NCBI RefSeq assembly: GCF_902168175.1
Contig: NZ_CABHOU010000108.1
Coordinates: 1-64,000, forward strand
Source of the DNA: an uncultured Chitinophaga sp.
Lineage (GTDB): Bacteria; Bacteroidota; Bacteroidia; Chitinophagales; Chitinophagaceae
Length of the DNA: 64,000 nt
Direction of reading: 5' to 3'
Below are positions 34,401-41,790 of the stretch, piece by piece. The notes below the pieces were generated by a model. That model saw only the letters and a program-made list of their open reading frames with translations, was not told where the DNA came from and made no database searches. Every line of letters starts with the position of its first letter. Position 1 is the first letter of the stretch. The position numbers and the translations under genes are program-made.

Positions 34401-35902
34401 CCCGTGCTACGAACGATACGCTTTGGGACTGGGACCTTACCAGCAATACGATATGGTGGAGCGAATCTTTTGCGAAAATGTTCGGCTTCACCAATAACAA
34501 ATTTACCCGTGTGGAATGGCTACAAAATATCCATCCCGATGAGCGGCAGCAAACGGAGGCCGAACTGTATGCAGTGATCAACGAAAACAAGAACCAGTGG
34601 AACTGCGAATACCGTTTCCGCAAAGCGGACGGTGAATATGCGCATATCCTCGATCGTGGATACGTGTTGCACAATGAATTTGGGGTGCCTTACCGTATGC
34701 TGGGCTCTATGCTCGACTTAACGGCATTGAAGAAGGCAGAAACGGAACTGGCCAGCAATATTGCCGACCGCCAGTTTCTCGCCGAATCGATGCCCCTGAT
34801 GTTGTGGACGGCCGATGCGGAAGGCAATGTGGACTTCGTTAACCGTCAGTTTGAGTTCTATACCGGTATTTTTTATGATGATGCGATGGATGATGGCTGG
34901 CAACAGGCCATCTATGCGGAAGATCTGCCCATGCTCAAAGAAACCTGGCAACGGGCCACGGAACAACGGGCCGACTTCCATTGTGAGATCCGCATTATGG
35001 TGTCGCAGTCGGACTACCGCTGGAACCTCATGCGGGTGAAGGCCCGCAAAGACCTGCGCGGTGCCCTCATAAGCTGGGTAGTTACCACTACCGATATTCA
35101 TGAACAGAAGGTGATGAACGCGATACTGGAAGAGAAGGTGGAGGAACGTACCCGCCAACTGCTCGCTATTAACCGCGAACTGGAGGCCAGTAATAACGAT
35201 TTACAGCTCTTCGCCTCTGTAGCCTCTCACGATTTACAGGAACCGTTGCGCAAAATCCACATGTTCTCCAAATTGGTAAAAGATAAGCATGATGGGGAAT
35301 TACCGGACGATACGCATACTTATCTGGACAAAATTATGCAGTCGGCCAACCGGATGAAGGCGCTGGTAATCAATATCCTTAATTTCTCGAAACTTTCGGC
35401 CGACCAGGTGGATTACGGTTTAACGGACCTGGTGCAGGTAATCCGCGAGGTCATGGACGACTTCGAGGTCATCATCCGCGAAAAGAACGCGCGTATCGAT
35501 GTAAGTGCCATTCCGCCATTGAAAGTGAATAAGTTACAAATACAGCAGGTTTTTCAGAACCTCATCAGTAACGCCCTTAAATTCACGAGTCCGGACGTGC
35601 AGCCGCATATCACCATTACCGCCAAACGCGTAAGTCAACAGTCGTTTTCTGCCCCCGAGGACCCTAAAGGCCTCTGGTGCCGCATTTCTATCAAGGATAA
35701 TGGAATAGGATTTGATACTGAATACAAAAACCGGATTTTTGGACTATTTCACCGGTTGAACTCGAAGGACAGGTTTGAAGGCACGGGAATTGGACTTGCC
35801 ATCACGAAGAAAATAGTAGAAAAGCACAATGGAATCGTCACTGCTGATAGCATTGAAGGTGAAGGTGCAGAGTTTACAATCATTTTACCCATGGACCAAT
35901 GA
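31427..35902 (+). CDS. Hybrid CheB-CheR-multi-PAS sensor histidine kinase
   Basis: 1491 residues. An N-terminal CheB methylesterase domain has Ser12 in GASAGG, His39 in IQHLSPD and Asp131 in GTGTDGTKG. A CheR methyltransferase domain (about 205-470) has PACSTGEEAYSVAI and CCRNMLIYM. A PAS-like segment leads to a coiled coil (about 645-710) with repeated SSNEELQ-type heptads, then roughly four PAS domains (715-1235). A HisKA domain (SHDLQEPLRKI, His about 1268) and HATPase (LISNALKFT, GTGIGLAITKKIVEKHNG) close the protein. It starts at ATG 31427; a TTG nine nt earlier is less likely. The response regulator overlaps its stop (ATGA). Confidence 0.93.
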   Translation: MQQHYIVALGASAGGLEAIQEFFDHMPRTENLSFVIIQHLSPDFKSLLVELVGRHTHMKVLEAEHDQPVQKNCIYVIPNNKFISIKKNKMVLATKVKDTGPNNAIDIFLTSLAIDKKDRAIVAILSGTGTDGTKGISKVKEMGGMVLVQEPNTARFDGMPNSAINSGNADVITSPAQMPEAILSFIHEPSAASLSKVELDEELLIQIFDLIAKEAGQDFHYYKTPTILRRISRRVVMGNFKDAKDYVGFLHHNPAEVKSLAKDFLIGVTRFFRDGEAFEVLNEKVLPNILSAKENGEQVKVWIPACSTGEEAYSVAIAIEEAISRSNKRIDVKIFATDVDSGNLEVASAGVYPASIERDISKDLLEKYFVPKNKHYVINSRIRKRIVFARHDIIKDPPFIKNDLVCCRNMLIYMNSVLQERVFTILHFAVNKSGFIFLGPSENPTFEKNTVQLVSAKWKIYRKTGESKPRPYLSDGYRIGPLPGESLKIKRPKDGETRGQQELWDDVKAVVSNDLGFLAMYIDRNFEIRETMGNYELLLSLPKKTLSLNLVRMLPQDLSITLNKEIRRAWKTGDKVKLEGLAFARNGETQLMNVIINPQVPVSEDYTLVVMSKAVALAVDKNTTGVSQPALTSQDHEYIMNLESELAEVKNSLQIAVEDLETTNEELQSSNEELLSSNEELQSSNEELQSLNEELYTLNTEHQLKIRELVELNDDLNNYFRSTDIAQIFLDTNLRIRKFNPASASMINFIESDLGRPISHISNNIRYQTLLEDIDQVQRTHEVLEKEVELNQGSHLLMRIMPYVTRDGHYEGVIITFVDITTITDLNNIVRGVFNSSTSAIMAFKAQRDNKGLITDFVIIAANEMARKLFGVVDKKFEGELFRILVPQLADAEMMDQYISVVENSRNVQRDLYIEDKDKWFEVTAVKMQDGFVGTFTDITDKKRGEQRIRRSYSELNEAKENLKRMNTELEDKVKARTRELSFSEERFRLVARATNDTLWDWDLTSNTIWWSESFAKMFGFTNNKFTRVEWLQNIHPDERQQTEAELYAVINENKNQWNCEYRFRKADGEYAHILDRGYVLHNEFGVPYRMLGSMLDLTALKKAETELASNIADRQFLAESMPLMLWTADAEGNVDFVNRQFEFYTGIFYDDAMDDGWQQAIYAEDLPMLKETWQRATEQRADFHCEIRIMVSQSDYRWNLMRVKARKDLRGALISWVVTTTDIHEQKVMNAILEEKVEERTRQLLAINRELEASNNDLQLFASVASHDLQEPLRKIHMFSKLVKDKHDGELPDDTHTYLDKIMQSANRMKALVINILNFSKLSADQVDYGLTDLVQVIREVMDDFEVIIREKNARIDVSAIPPLKVNKLQIQQVFQNLISNALKFTSPDVQPHITITAKRVSQQSFSAPEDPKGLWCRISIKDNGIGFDTEYKNRIFGLFHRLNSKDRFEGTGIGLAITKKIVEKHNGIVTADSIEGEGAEFTIILPMDQ

Positions 35903-36351
35903 CTTTAAAAGCGAACGCCATAACATCCAGGAAGATTTTGTTAGCTGAAGATGATGAAGATGACCGGCTGATTTTTTCGGCCATAGTGAATGATCTCAGC
36001 AATGTCAACGATTTTAGCTTTGAAGCGGTGGAGAACGGTATTGACGTATTGCAATATCTTGACACACACGTGGAAGCTCTTCCCGACCTTATTATACTTG
36101 ACCAGAATATGCCCAAAATGAATGGGCGAGACACGCTCGCAGCTGTAAAAGGCAACCCTTTGTTCGAACATATTCCCGTGGTCATTTATTCGACTTACAA
36201 CGATTCACGTAACATTGAAGAGTGTATTGCAGCAGGGGCCGAACAGCTGATCACCAAGCCCGATTCCTTCGAGGGTTTCAGGGAAATGATCTTAAAACTG
36301 GCTAGCCGTTATCTCAAAATTGTTCCCGAACTGGAAGATAATACGCTTTAG
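35899..36351 (+). CDS. Single-domain response regulator
   Basis: 150 residues, receiver domain only. Acidic pocket LLAEDDEDDR, phospho-acceptor D68 in LIILDQNMPKMNG, then VVIYSTYND and the Lys in LITKPDSFE. It has no output domain. The ATGA overlap with the kinase gene makes it the cognate partner in the phytochrome operon; such Rcp1-like receivers follow phytochrome kinases in many bacteria. Its stop overlaps the stop of the convergent VOC gene by 4 bases. Confidence 0.92.
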   Translation: MTLKANAITSRKILLAEDDEDDRLIFSAIVNDLSNVNDFSFEAVENGIDVLQYLDTHVEALPDLIILDQNMPKMNGRDTLAAVKGNPLFEHIPVVIYSTYNDSRNIEECIAAGAEQLITKPDSFEGFREMILKLASRYLKIVPELEDNTL

Positions 36352-36734
36352 GAGGTAGTGCCTGGCAGTTCTAACAGCACCAGCTGATTGCCATAGAGGT
36401 CGGCACAATGAAAGTGACTATACTCCCGGCTGATTTCCAGAGGCCGGATAATACGTACCCCGTTTTCTATCACGTGCGTATATAAATCTTCAATATTGTT
36501 TGTGTAAATCAACAACGTAGGCTGCGTGCCCGTTTGGTTACCCGCTTTCCCATCTAAAAAACAGATGCCTGCTTCCTCGTTTCCGGGGAACGATACATGC
36601 AGTTGCCTTTGCCCTTCCGGCGTTAAATGATCCAGTATTTTGTGGCAGAAGAAGTTTTTCTCATAAAACTCAAAGGCCTTGTCGTAATCCTCCACAAGTA
36701 TGACTGCGCGGCCGAAACGGGTGCGTATGCTCAT
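36348..36734 (-). CDS. Glyoxalase/VOC-family protein
   Basis: 128 residues, one VOC fold. It starts MSIRTRFGRAVILVEDYDKA, has FYEKNFFCHKILDHLTPEGQ and ends FHCADLYGNQLVLLELPG, with a Glu near the C-terminus at the metal position. A His near the N-terminus in the usual place is not evident, so metal binding is uncertain. An exact -7 box 18 nt upstream, between this gene and crtY, makes it a separate transcription unit on the crt strand. Confidence 0.8.
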   Translation of the reverse strand: MSIRTRFGRAVILVEDYDKAFEFYEKNFFCHKILDHLTPEGQRQLHVSFPGNEEAGICFLDGKAGNQTGTQPTLLIYTNNIEDLYTHVIENGVRIIRPLEISREYSHFHCADLYGNQLVLLELPGTTS

Positions 36735-36752
36735 AGGACGAAACTTTGTATT

Positions 36753-36760
36753 CAAATATA
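36753..36760 (-). promoter_or_regulatory. TAnnTTTG promoter of the VOC gene
   Basis: TATATTTG on the minus strand, just past the crtY stop codon; the leader would be about 15 nt. Confidence 0.55.
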
Positions 36761-36764
36761 AGCT

Positions 36765-37913
36765 TTACAGGTAAAGCCTGGAGAAGGTTTTTGCTGCCGC
36801 CTGCAGGAATGCCCGCTTAGGCAAACTGGCGAAAATGCCCAGTTCCTCACTAAAACGCGTTTGGTTATCCAGGAAGCGGAATACTTTGCCTGTACTATTC
36901 CGGTCGAACATCCGGCTGAACACCTCTCTGCCTGGTAGTTTGCCGGAGGCCAGTACCTGGAGCATAACACTGTCGTACAGCCGGAAACGCTGCCCCGACC
37001 GGGGAACATGTGGTGGCTGCTCCCTCAGCAGGAGCGATGCCAGGGCTGCCGAATGCCGTTGGATGTTCTGAAAAGCATAGCCGGTAGAACCTTTGATCTG
37101 CCCTGCGGCACCACCAATGTAGATGATGTTGCCATTATGAGAGGCAAAGGGCTGATCGGTCATCGGTATTACACCAAACTCCTGCTCCAGCACCTTGTAA
37201 TGGCTGCATTGCAGGTGATGGGTAATATAATAGTGCAGTGCATCGTCGTAATCGGTTTCATTGAGGGTAGAAGGAGAGAACAGTGTGTATTCCACCAGGG
37301 CCTTGTCAGGGGCCACGGGCAGCACATAAAAAAAGGCCGGGCCATGTTGCTGCGATACGCGGAAGTCCATCAGGGTGGCTTTACCGGTGTCGAACAAATT
37401 CATGGGCGTTTCTATCATCCAGCCTTTAAAATGTTGTAAAAAGTAATGGTAGGTTTTGGGCAGATGGGATGTTTGGGCCGGAATACTGCTAAAGATGTAC
37501 CGGGCCTTTACGGGCTCACCGTCTATCATCGCGCAGCCTTCAGGGGTGATATCGCTGATGGTGCCTTTCACCATTTCGATTGAGCGGGAAGTGCGAAGCA
37601 ATGTATCTGTATACTGATAAAAATCGTCGGCCCTCAGCATTTTGTACTGCAGGGGGGACAGTTGCAGCAACCAGCCTGCATTACCATCGTGAAAGTGAAG
37701 CTGTTCCCAGCGATGATGTACCAGTGGCTCAAAAGGGCCGGCACCTGTTTCCCAGAAACACCAGGTATGGTCGTTGGCCTGCTTCTCCTCTTTATCTACC
37801 ATCAACACCCTTTTGCCCTTCAGCGCTCCCGCCCACATGGCGTGCGACAGCAAACTGCGGCCGGCCAGCCCGCCGCCTGCAACTATATAATCATATGGCG
37901 TGCTGCCTTGCAT
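36765..37913 (-). CDS. crtY: Lycopene cyclase
   Basis: 382 residues, FAD-binding lycopene beta-cyclase of the CrtY/CrtL type, turning lycopene into beta-carotene at the membrane. YDYIVAGGGLAGRSLLSHAM is the N-terminal dinucleotide-binding motif; DHTWCFWE, YIFSSIPAQ, LMDFRVSQQHGPAFFYVLP and IGGAAGQIKGSTGYAFQNIQ are family blocks. It overlaps crtZ by 23 nt, so the two are coupled. Confidence 0.93.
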   Translation of the reverse strand: MQGSTPYDYIVAGGGLAGRSLLSHAMWAGALKGKRVLMVDKEEKQANDHTWCFWETGAGPFEPLVHHRWEQLHFHDGNAGWLLQLSPLQYKMLRADDFYQYTDTLLRTSRSIEMVKGTISDITPEGCAMIDGEPVKARYIFSSIPAQTSHLPKTYHYFLQHFKGWMIETPMNLFDTGKATLMDFRVSQQHGPAFFYVLPVAPDKALVEYTLFSPSTLNETDYDDALHYYITHHLQCSHYKVLEQEFGVIPMTDQPFASHNGNIIYIGGAAGQIKGSTGYAFQNIQRHSAALASLLLREQPPHVPRSGQRFRLYDSVMLQVLASGKLPGREVFSRMFDRNSTGKVFRFLDNQTRFSEELGIFASLPKRAFLQAAAKTFSRLYL

Positions 37914-38370
37914 TATCTTTTTTAACTTTTTCCCAATACTTGCGTGCTACGTATAACATGCCGAACGATTCCCCATCTTCGGGTCCCAGGTGTTTATGGT
38001 GCATTTTGTGTGCCCAGCGGATGGTTCTTACATAACTGTTGTTGCTGCGGGTAAACCACTTGAAACGCTGGTGGATAATAACATCATGTACAATAAAGTA
38101 GGCTGCTCCGTACAGAAAGATGCCCAACGCTACAAAGAACATCCAGTTAAGCCCGTCTTTTACACCAAACAGGAACAGGAAAAAGCTGGGCAGTGCAAAG
38201 ATCAGGAAAAAGGCATCGTTCTTTTCGAAGAAGCCAGGTGCGGGTTGATGATGATCTTTGTGCAAATACCACAACCATCCGTGCATAATGTACTTGTGCG
38301 TAAACCAGGCCACCCCTTCCATAAAACAGAAGGTGGCCGCCACCAGGAATATATAAAATGCTATCTGCAT
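37891..38370 (-). CDS. crtZ: Beta-carotene hydroxylase
   Basis: 159-residue membrane di-iron hydroxylase. Histidine boxes HKYIMHGWLWYLHKDHH, HDVIIHQRF and HKMHHKH are all present, with about four hydrophobic segments. It adds 3-hydroxyls to beta-carotene, giving zeaxanthin. It starts 11 nt after crtB's stop and overlaps crtY. Confidence 0.95.
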   Translation of the reverse strand: MQIAFYIFLVAATFCFMEGVAWFTHKYIMHGWLWYLHKDHHQPAPGFFEKNDAFFLIFALPSFFLFLFGVKDGLNWMFFVALGIFLYGAAYFIVHDVIIHQRFKWFTRSNNSYVRTIRWAHKMHHKHLGPEDGESFGMLYVARKYWEKVKKDNARQHAI

Positions 38371-38381
38371 TGCGCGTAAAG

Positions 38382-39227
38382 TTAAATCATATTGAGCCGG
38401 TTGCGTACACCGGCGTTAAGTATAATACCAATCTTCACCATGTTATGCACGCGTACCCGCTGCTGCAATATGAGTGAGGGTGGCTGGCGTTTAATTTTAT
38501 TAAACAGGGATAAGTAGTAACGGTACGCCACATATACACCGAAACGAGCCTTTACCGGCAGCATTTTTATGCCGGCCAGGGCTTCCCTGAAGTCCTTGTC
38601 TATGCTGGCTTCTATTGCCTTTTTAGTCACCTCGTCGAACTGCTCGAAATTAAAGCCCGGGAAGTAGGTGCGTTGAAGGCCCGCACAGTCGTCGTTGAGG
38701 TCGCGCAGGAAGTTTACTTTCTGGAATGCGGCGCCCAATAACCGGGCGTACGGTGCCAGTTCTTCGTATTGCTGTTGCCTGCCTTCGCAAAATATCTTCA
38801 GGCACATGAGTCCCACTACTTCGGCCGATCCGTAGATATAGTGATTAAGCTCCTGCTCACGTGTATACACCTGCTGGTCCAGGTCCATTTCCATACTTTC
38901 AAGAAATGCTGTGATCAGGTGATGGTCGATGTTGTAAGTGTTTACCGTGTTCTGAAAGCTTTGCAGCACCGGGTTCAGGCTAATATTATCGCTGATGGCG
39001 GCGAAAGTATCGTCGCGGAATTTGTGCAGCAGGGCTGTTTTGTTAAAGCTGTGAAAGGTGTCTACAATTTCATCGGCCAGTCTTACAAAACCATATATGG
39101 CATGTATATGCGGCTGGAATTGACGGTGCAGTAATTTAATAGCCCAGGAAAACGAGGTGCTGTATTTCCGGGTAATGATTTCGCTGCAGGCCAGTGATGA
39201 GTTGGTGTATATGGCTACGGTGTTCAT
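38382..39227 (-). CDS. crtB: Phytoene synthase
   Basis: 281 residues, trans-prenyl head-to-head synthase joining two GGPP to phytoene. The first Asp-rich region is in GFVRLADEIVD and the second in FQKVNFLRDLNDDCAGLQR. YSTSFSWAIKLLHR and the AEVVGLMCLKIF segment are typical. It overlaps crtI by 4 nt. No GGPP synthase (crtE) gene lies in the window, so precursor supply comes from elsewhere. Confidence 0.95.
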   Translation of the reverse strand: MNTVAIYTNSSLACSEIITRKYSTSFSWAIKLLHRQFQPHIHAIYGFVRLADEIVDTFHSFNKTALLHKFRDDTFAAISDNISLNPVLQSFQNTVNTYNIDHHLITAFLESMEMDLDQQVYTREQELNHYIYGSAEVVGLMCLKIFCEGRQQQYEELAPYARLLGAAFQKVNFLRDLNDDCAGLQRTYFPGFNFEQFDEVTKKAIEASIDKDFREALAGIKMLPVKARFGVYVAYRYYLSLFNKIKRQPPSLILQQRVRVHNMVKIGIILNAGVRNRLNMI

Positions 39228-40735
39228 ACAGTTGCTTTACGTTGAGCGATTGGTTTGCGGCTAAGGTATTTTTGTACTTCGGCGGCCACTATTTCGCCGG
39301 ATATGATAGCTGGTGGAACGCCAGGGCCGGGCACAGTAAGCTGCCCGGTATAAAACAGGTTGGGTACTTTACGGCTGTGCATCGAAGGTTTGAGTAGCGC
39401 GGTTTGCCTGATGGTATTGGCCAGCCCGTAAGCATTGCCTTTAAAGGCATTGTAGTCCTGCATAAAGTTGGAACCCGCGTAACTTTTATAGTACACGATA
39501 TGCGGTGCTATGGGCTCACCCAGTTGTTGTTCGAGCCGGCCTATCACTTTATCGAAGTATCGTTTGCGCAGGGCTTCATCATCGCCGGTAAGGCCCGCCG
39601 CAACAGGAATGAGCAAAAACAGGTTTTCATGGCCGGGCGGAGCCACGGTGTTGTCGGTTTGCGAAGTTATACTCAGGTAAAACAACGGGTCTGTCGGCCA
39701 CTGAGGTTGCGTATAAATTTCCGCTGCATGTGCATCGAACGGTACATCGAAAAACAGGGAGTGATGCCTGACATTTTTCAGCTTTTTATTGATGCCTACA
39801 TAGTAGATAAGGCAGGAGGGGGCCATCACTCTTCGCTCCCAGTATAACGTACTATAGGAACGTGCAGCTTCGGGCAATAATTGCGTTTCGATAAAATGAT
39901 AATCGGCCGCGCCTACTATCACATCAGCATTGTAGCAGTTAGCTGCCGTTCTCACTTTTCCTGCGCGGCCGTTATTCTCCATTTCAATAGCTTTCACCTG
40001 TTCTGAGAAGCGGAAATCAACCCCCAGTTCTAATGCGAGTGTATACATGGCTTCCACCACGCTGTACATACCGCCCTTGGGGTACCAGGTGCCTAGTTGT
40101 ATGTCGGCATAGTTCATGAAACTGTAAAGCGCCGGAATGTGTTCTGCCAGTGCGCCTAAAAAGAGTATGGGAAACTCCAGCAATTGCCGGAGGCGGGGAT
40201 GTTGGAAGTATTTGCCGATATGGCTTTTCATGGAGCTGAACATATCCATGCCCAGCATGGCTTTCAGCATACCCATGTCTGCAAACTCGAGTAGCGAGCG
40301 GCCTGGTTTATAGGCTAGCTGTTGCATGCCTGTTTTGTACTTAAAGGCGGCACCTTCGAGGTATGCATCCAGTTTGGCTGCACTGCCTTTTTCAAGGCTT
40401 TCGAATAAGTTACGTAAACCGGCGTAGTCGGCCGGAACTGATACGGGGCCATCGGCCCAATAAATATCGTACGAGGGAGAGAGGCGTTCTAATGCGTAGT
40501 AATCGGATGTTTTTTTACCAAAGGCGGCAAAAAAGCGGTCGAACACGTCGGGCATCCAATACCAGCTCGGCCCCATGTCGAACCGGAAGCCTTCTTCCTC
40601 CAGTCGCCGGGCCCTTCCTCCCGGCTGATGATGCTGTTCCAGCACGGTAACGGATGCTCCGCTACGGGCAAGAAAGCAGGCGGCCGATAAACCGGCAAAT
40701 CCGCTACCAATAATGATTATATTTTCCTTTTGCAT
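39224..40735 (-). CDS. crtI: Phytoene desaturase
   Basis: 503 residues, FAD-dependent bacterial-type desaturase converting phytoene to lycopene. The N-terminal motif IIIIGSGFAGLSAACFLARS is followed by EQHHQPGGRARR; GPSWYWMPDVFDRFF and the C-terminal FYTGQLTVPGPGVPPAIISG are family signatures. The start at 40735 puts the nucleotide-binding motif near the N-terminus. It is the first crt gene after the MarR gene. Confidence 0.95.
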   Translation of the reverse strand: MQKENIIIIGSGFAGLSAACFLARSGASVTVLEQHHQPGGRARRLEEEGFRFDMGPSWYWMPDVFDRFFAAFGKKTSDYYALERLSPSYDIYWADGPVSVPADYAGLRNLFESLEKGSAAKLDAYLEGAAFKYKTGMQQLAYKPGRSLLEFADMGMLKAMLGMDMFSSMKSHIGKYFQHPRLRQLLEFPILFLGALAEHIPALYSFMNYADIQLGTWYPKGGMYSVVEAMYTLALELGVDFRFSEQVKAIEMENNGRAGKVRTAANCYNADVIVGAADYHFIETQLLPEAARSYSTLYWERRVMAPSCLIYYVGINKKLKNVRHHSLFFDVPFDAHAAEIYTQPQWPTDPLFYLSITSQTDNTVAPPGHENLFLLIPVAAGLTGDDEALRKRYFDKVIGRLEQQLGEPIAPHIVYYKSYAGSNFMQDYNAFKGNAYGLANTIRQTALLKPSMHSRKVPNLFYTGQLTVPGPGVPPAIISGEIVAAEVQKYLSRKPIAQRKATV

Positions 40736-40786
40736 GATGCGATCGGGTTGGCGACCAGGGCAAAACATCCCCCGCCAGCCCCGCCG

Positions 40787-41446
40787 CTATACGTCAGGAC
40801 TGCCCGGGCCTTCGCCTCTCAGGTCTGCATAAATGTTTTTACGGTCTGTCGTAAACAAGTGGTCGTGAAAATCGTCCAGTTTACTAAGCAGGTACAACAG
40901 GTCGTGTTTTTCTTCCCTGGAAAGGTTGCCTGATGCCAGGGTGCTTACCTTCTCCATTTTTTTAAACACCTGGAATAATACACCCCGACCTTTGGGCGTC
41001 AGTTTCAGTATTTTACTACGCTGGTCAGCCGGATCGTCCTGCTGGTCTATCAACTCCGCATTTAACAGACGGCGGATGATCTCCATGCCGGTAGGCTTCT
41101 CGTGTATATTCTTGGTGATCAGTTCCGTTTTCTTCAACTGGCCATGCTTTAGCAATGTAGCCAGGTAACTGAATTCCTCGGAACTCTGGATCTGTGTATG
41201 CTGCAGCGCATTCCTGGAATAGAGCCTGACGTACCTGTTCAACTTAATCACCTTCCTGCCGATCTCGGTTTCGATGCTAACGTCTAATTCGGTATTGTCG
41301 GCCTGCTTCACACCCTTCCGTTCCCTCAACACTCTATTCCCCAGCCATGCTGCAAAATCTGCAATGTCGGTCTGTGCGCCAGCTTGATGCTCCTTTTCGA
41401 AAGCTTCGAGTTGAGCGACCAGGGAATTAAGCAATGCATAATTCAT
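40787..41446 (-). CDS. MarR-family regulator of the carotenoid cluster
   Basis: 219 residues. The C-terminal two thirds form a winged helix: LLKHGQLKKTELITKNIHEK, GMEIIRRLLNAELIDQQDDP and ADQRSKILKLTPKGRGVLFQ. The protein is longer than typical MarR because of an N-terminal helical extension of about 70 residues. A MarR gene ahead of crtI is a recurring feature in this phylum. An inverted repeat upstream (41483-41510) could be its operator. Confidence 0.88.
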   Translation of the reverse strand: MNYALLNSLVAQLEAFEKEHQAGAQTDIADFAAWLGNRVLRERKGVKQADNTELDVSIETEIGRKVIKLNRYVRLYSRNALQHTQIQSSEEFSYLATLLKHGQLKKTELITKNIHEKPTGMEIIRRLLNAELIDQQDDPADQRSKILKLTPKGRGVLFQVFKKMEKVSTLASGNLSREEKHDLLYLLSKLDDFHDHLFTTDRKNIYADLRGEGPGSPDV

Positions 41447-41482
41447 AATTAAAGGTAGTTAATATTTTAATTGGTATGATTA

Positions 41483-41510
41483 AATACTAAAAATTTACTT
41501 ATTTAGTATT
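41483..41510. promoter_or_regulatory. Inverted repeat, candidate operator of the MarR/crt operon
   Basis: AATACTAAA and TTTAGTATT form a perfect 9-bp inverted repeat with a 10-bp spacer, 37 bp upstream of the MarR start in the 344-bp region (41447-41790) between MarR and the acyl-CoA synthetase gene. A near-consensus TACCTTTA lies between it and the start codon. Nothing else was recognised in this gap. Confidence 0.5.
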
Positions 41511-41790
41511 GTACTATACTGTTTGTATTGTCTTAAACTATGTTTTCATGCCAGATGGCAGGTGTATACTAAAGTGAACAACGGTTGATATCTTAGCTTC
41601 CGGCTACAACGCCAGGCCCGTGTGGGTGGTTCAAATACAATGCTGTAGCGGGTTATTGCCACTTTCTACAACGCGGACCTCAGTTTTGTCTTTATACACG
41701 TACGCCAGGGGTCTCATTACTTCATTGGAAAGTTAATGACTCCACATGGCAAATTGATACTTCAAATTGTTAACGGAAATTAAATTAGGA

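Noticed and set aside
41580..41690. tRNA-like GGTTCAAATAC sequence
   Set aside because: No acceptor stem or anticodon arm of proper spacing could be formed around it.
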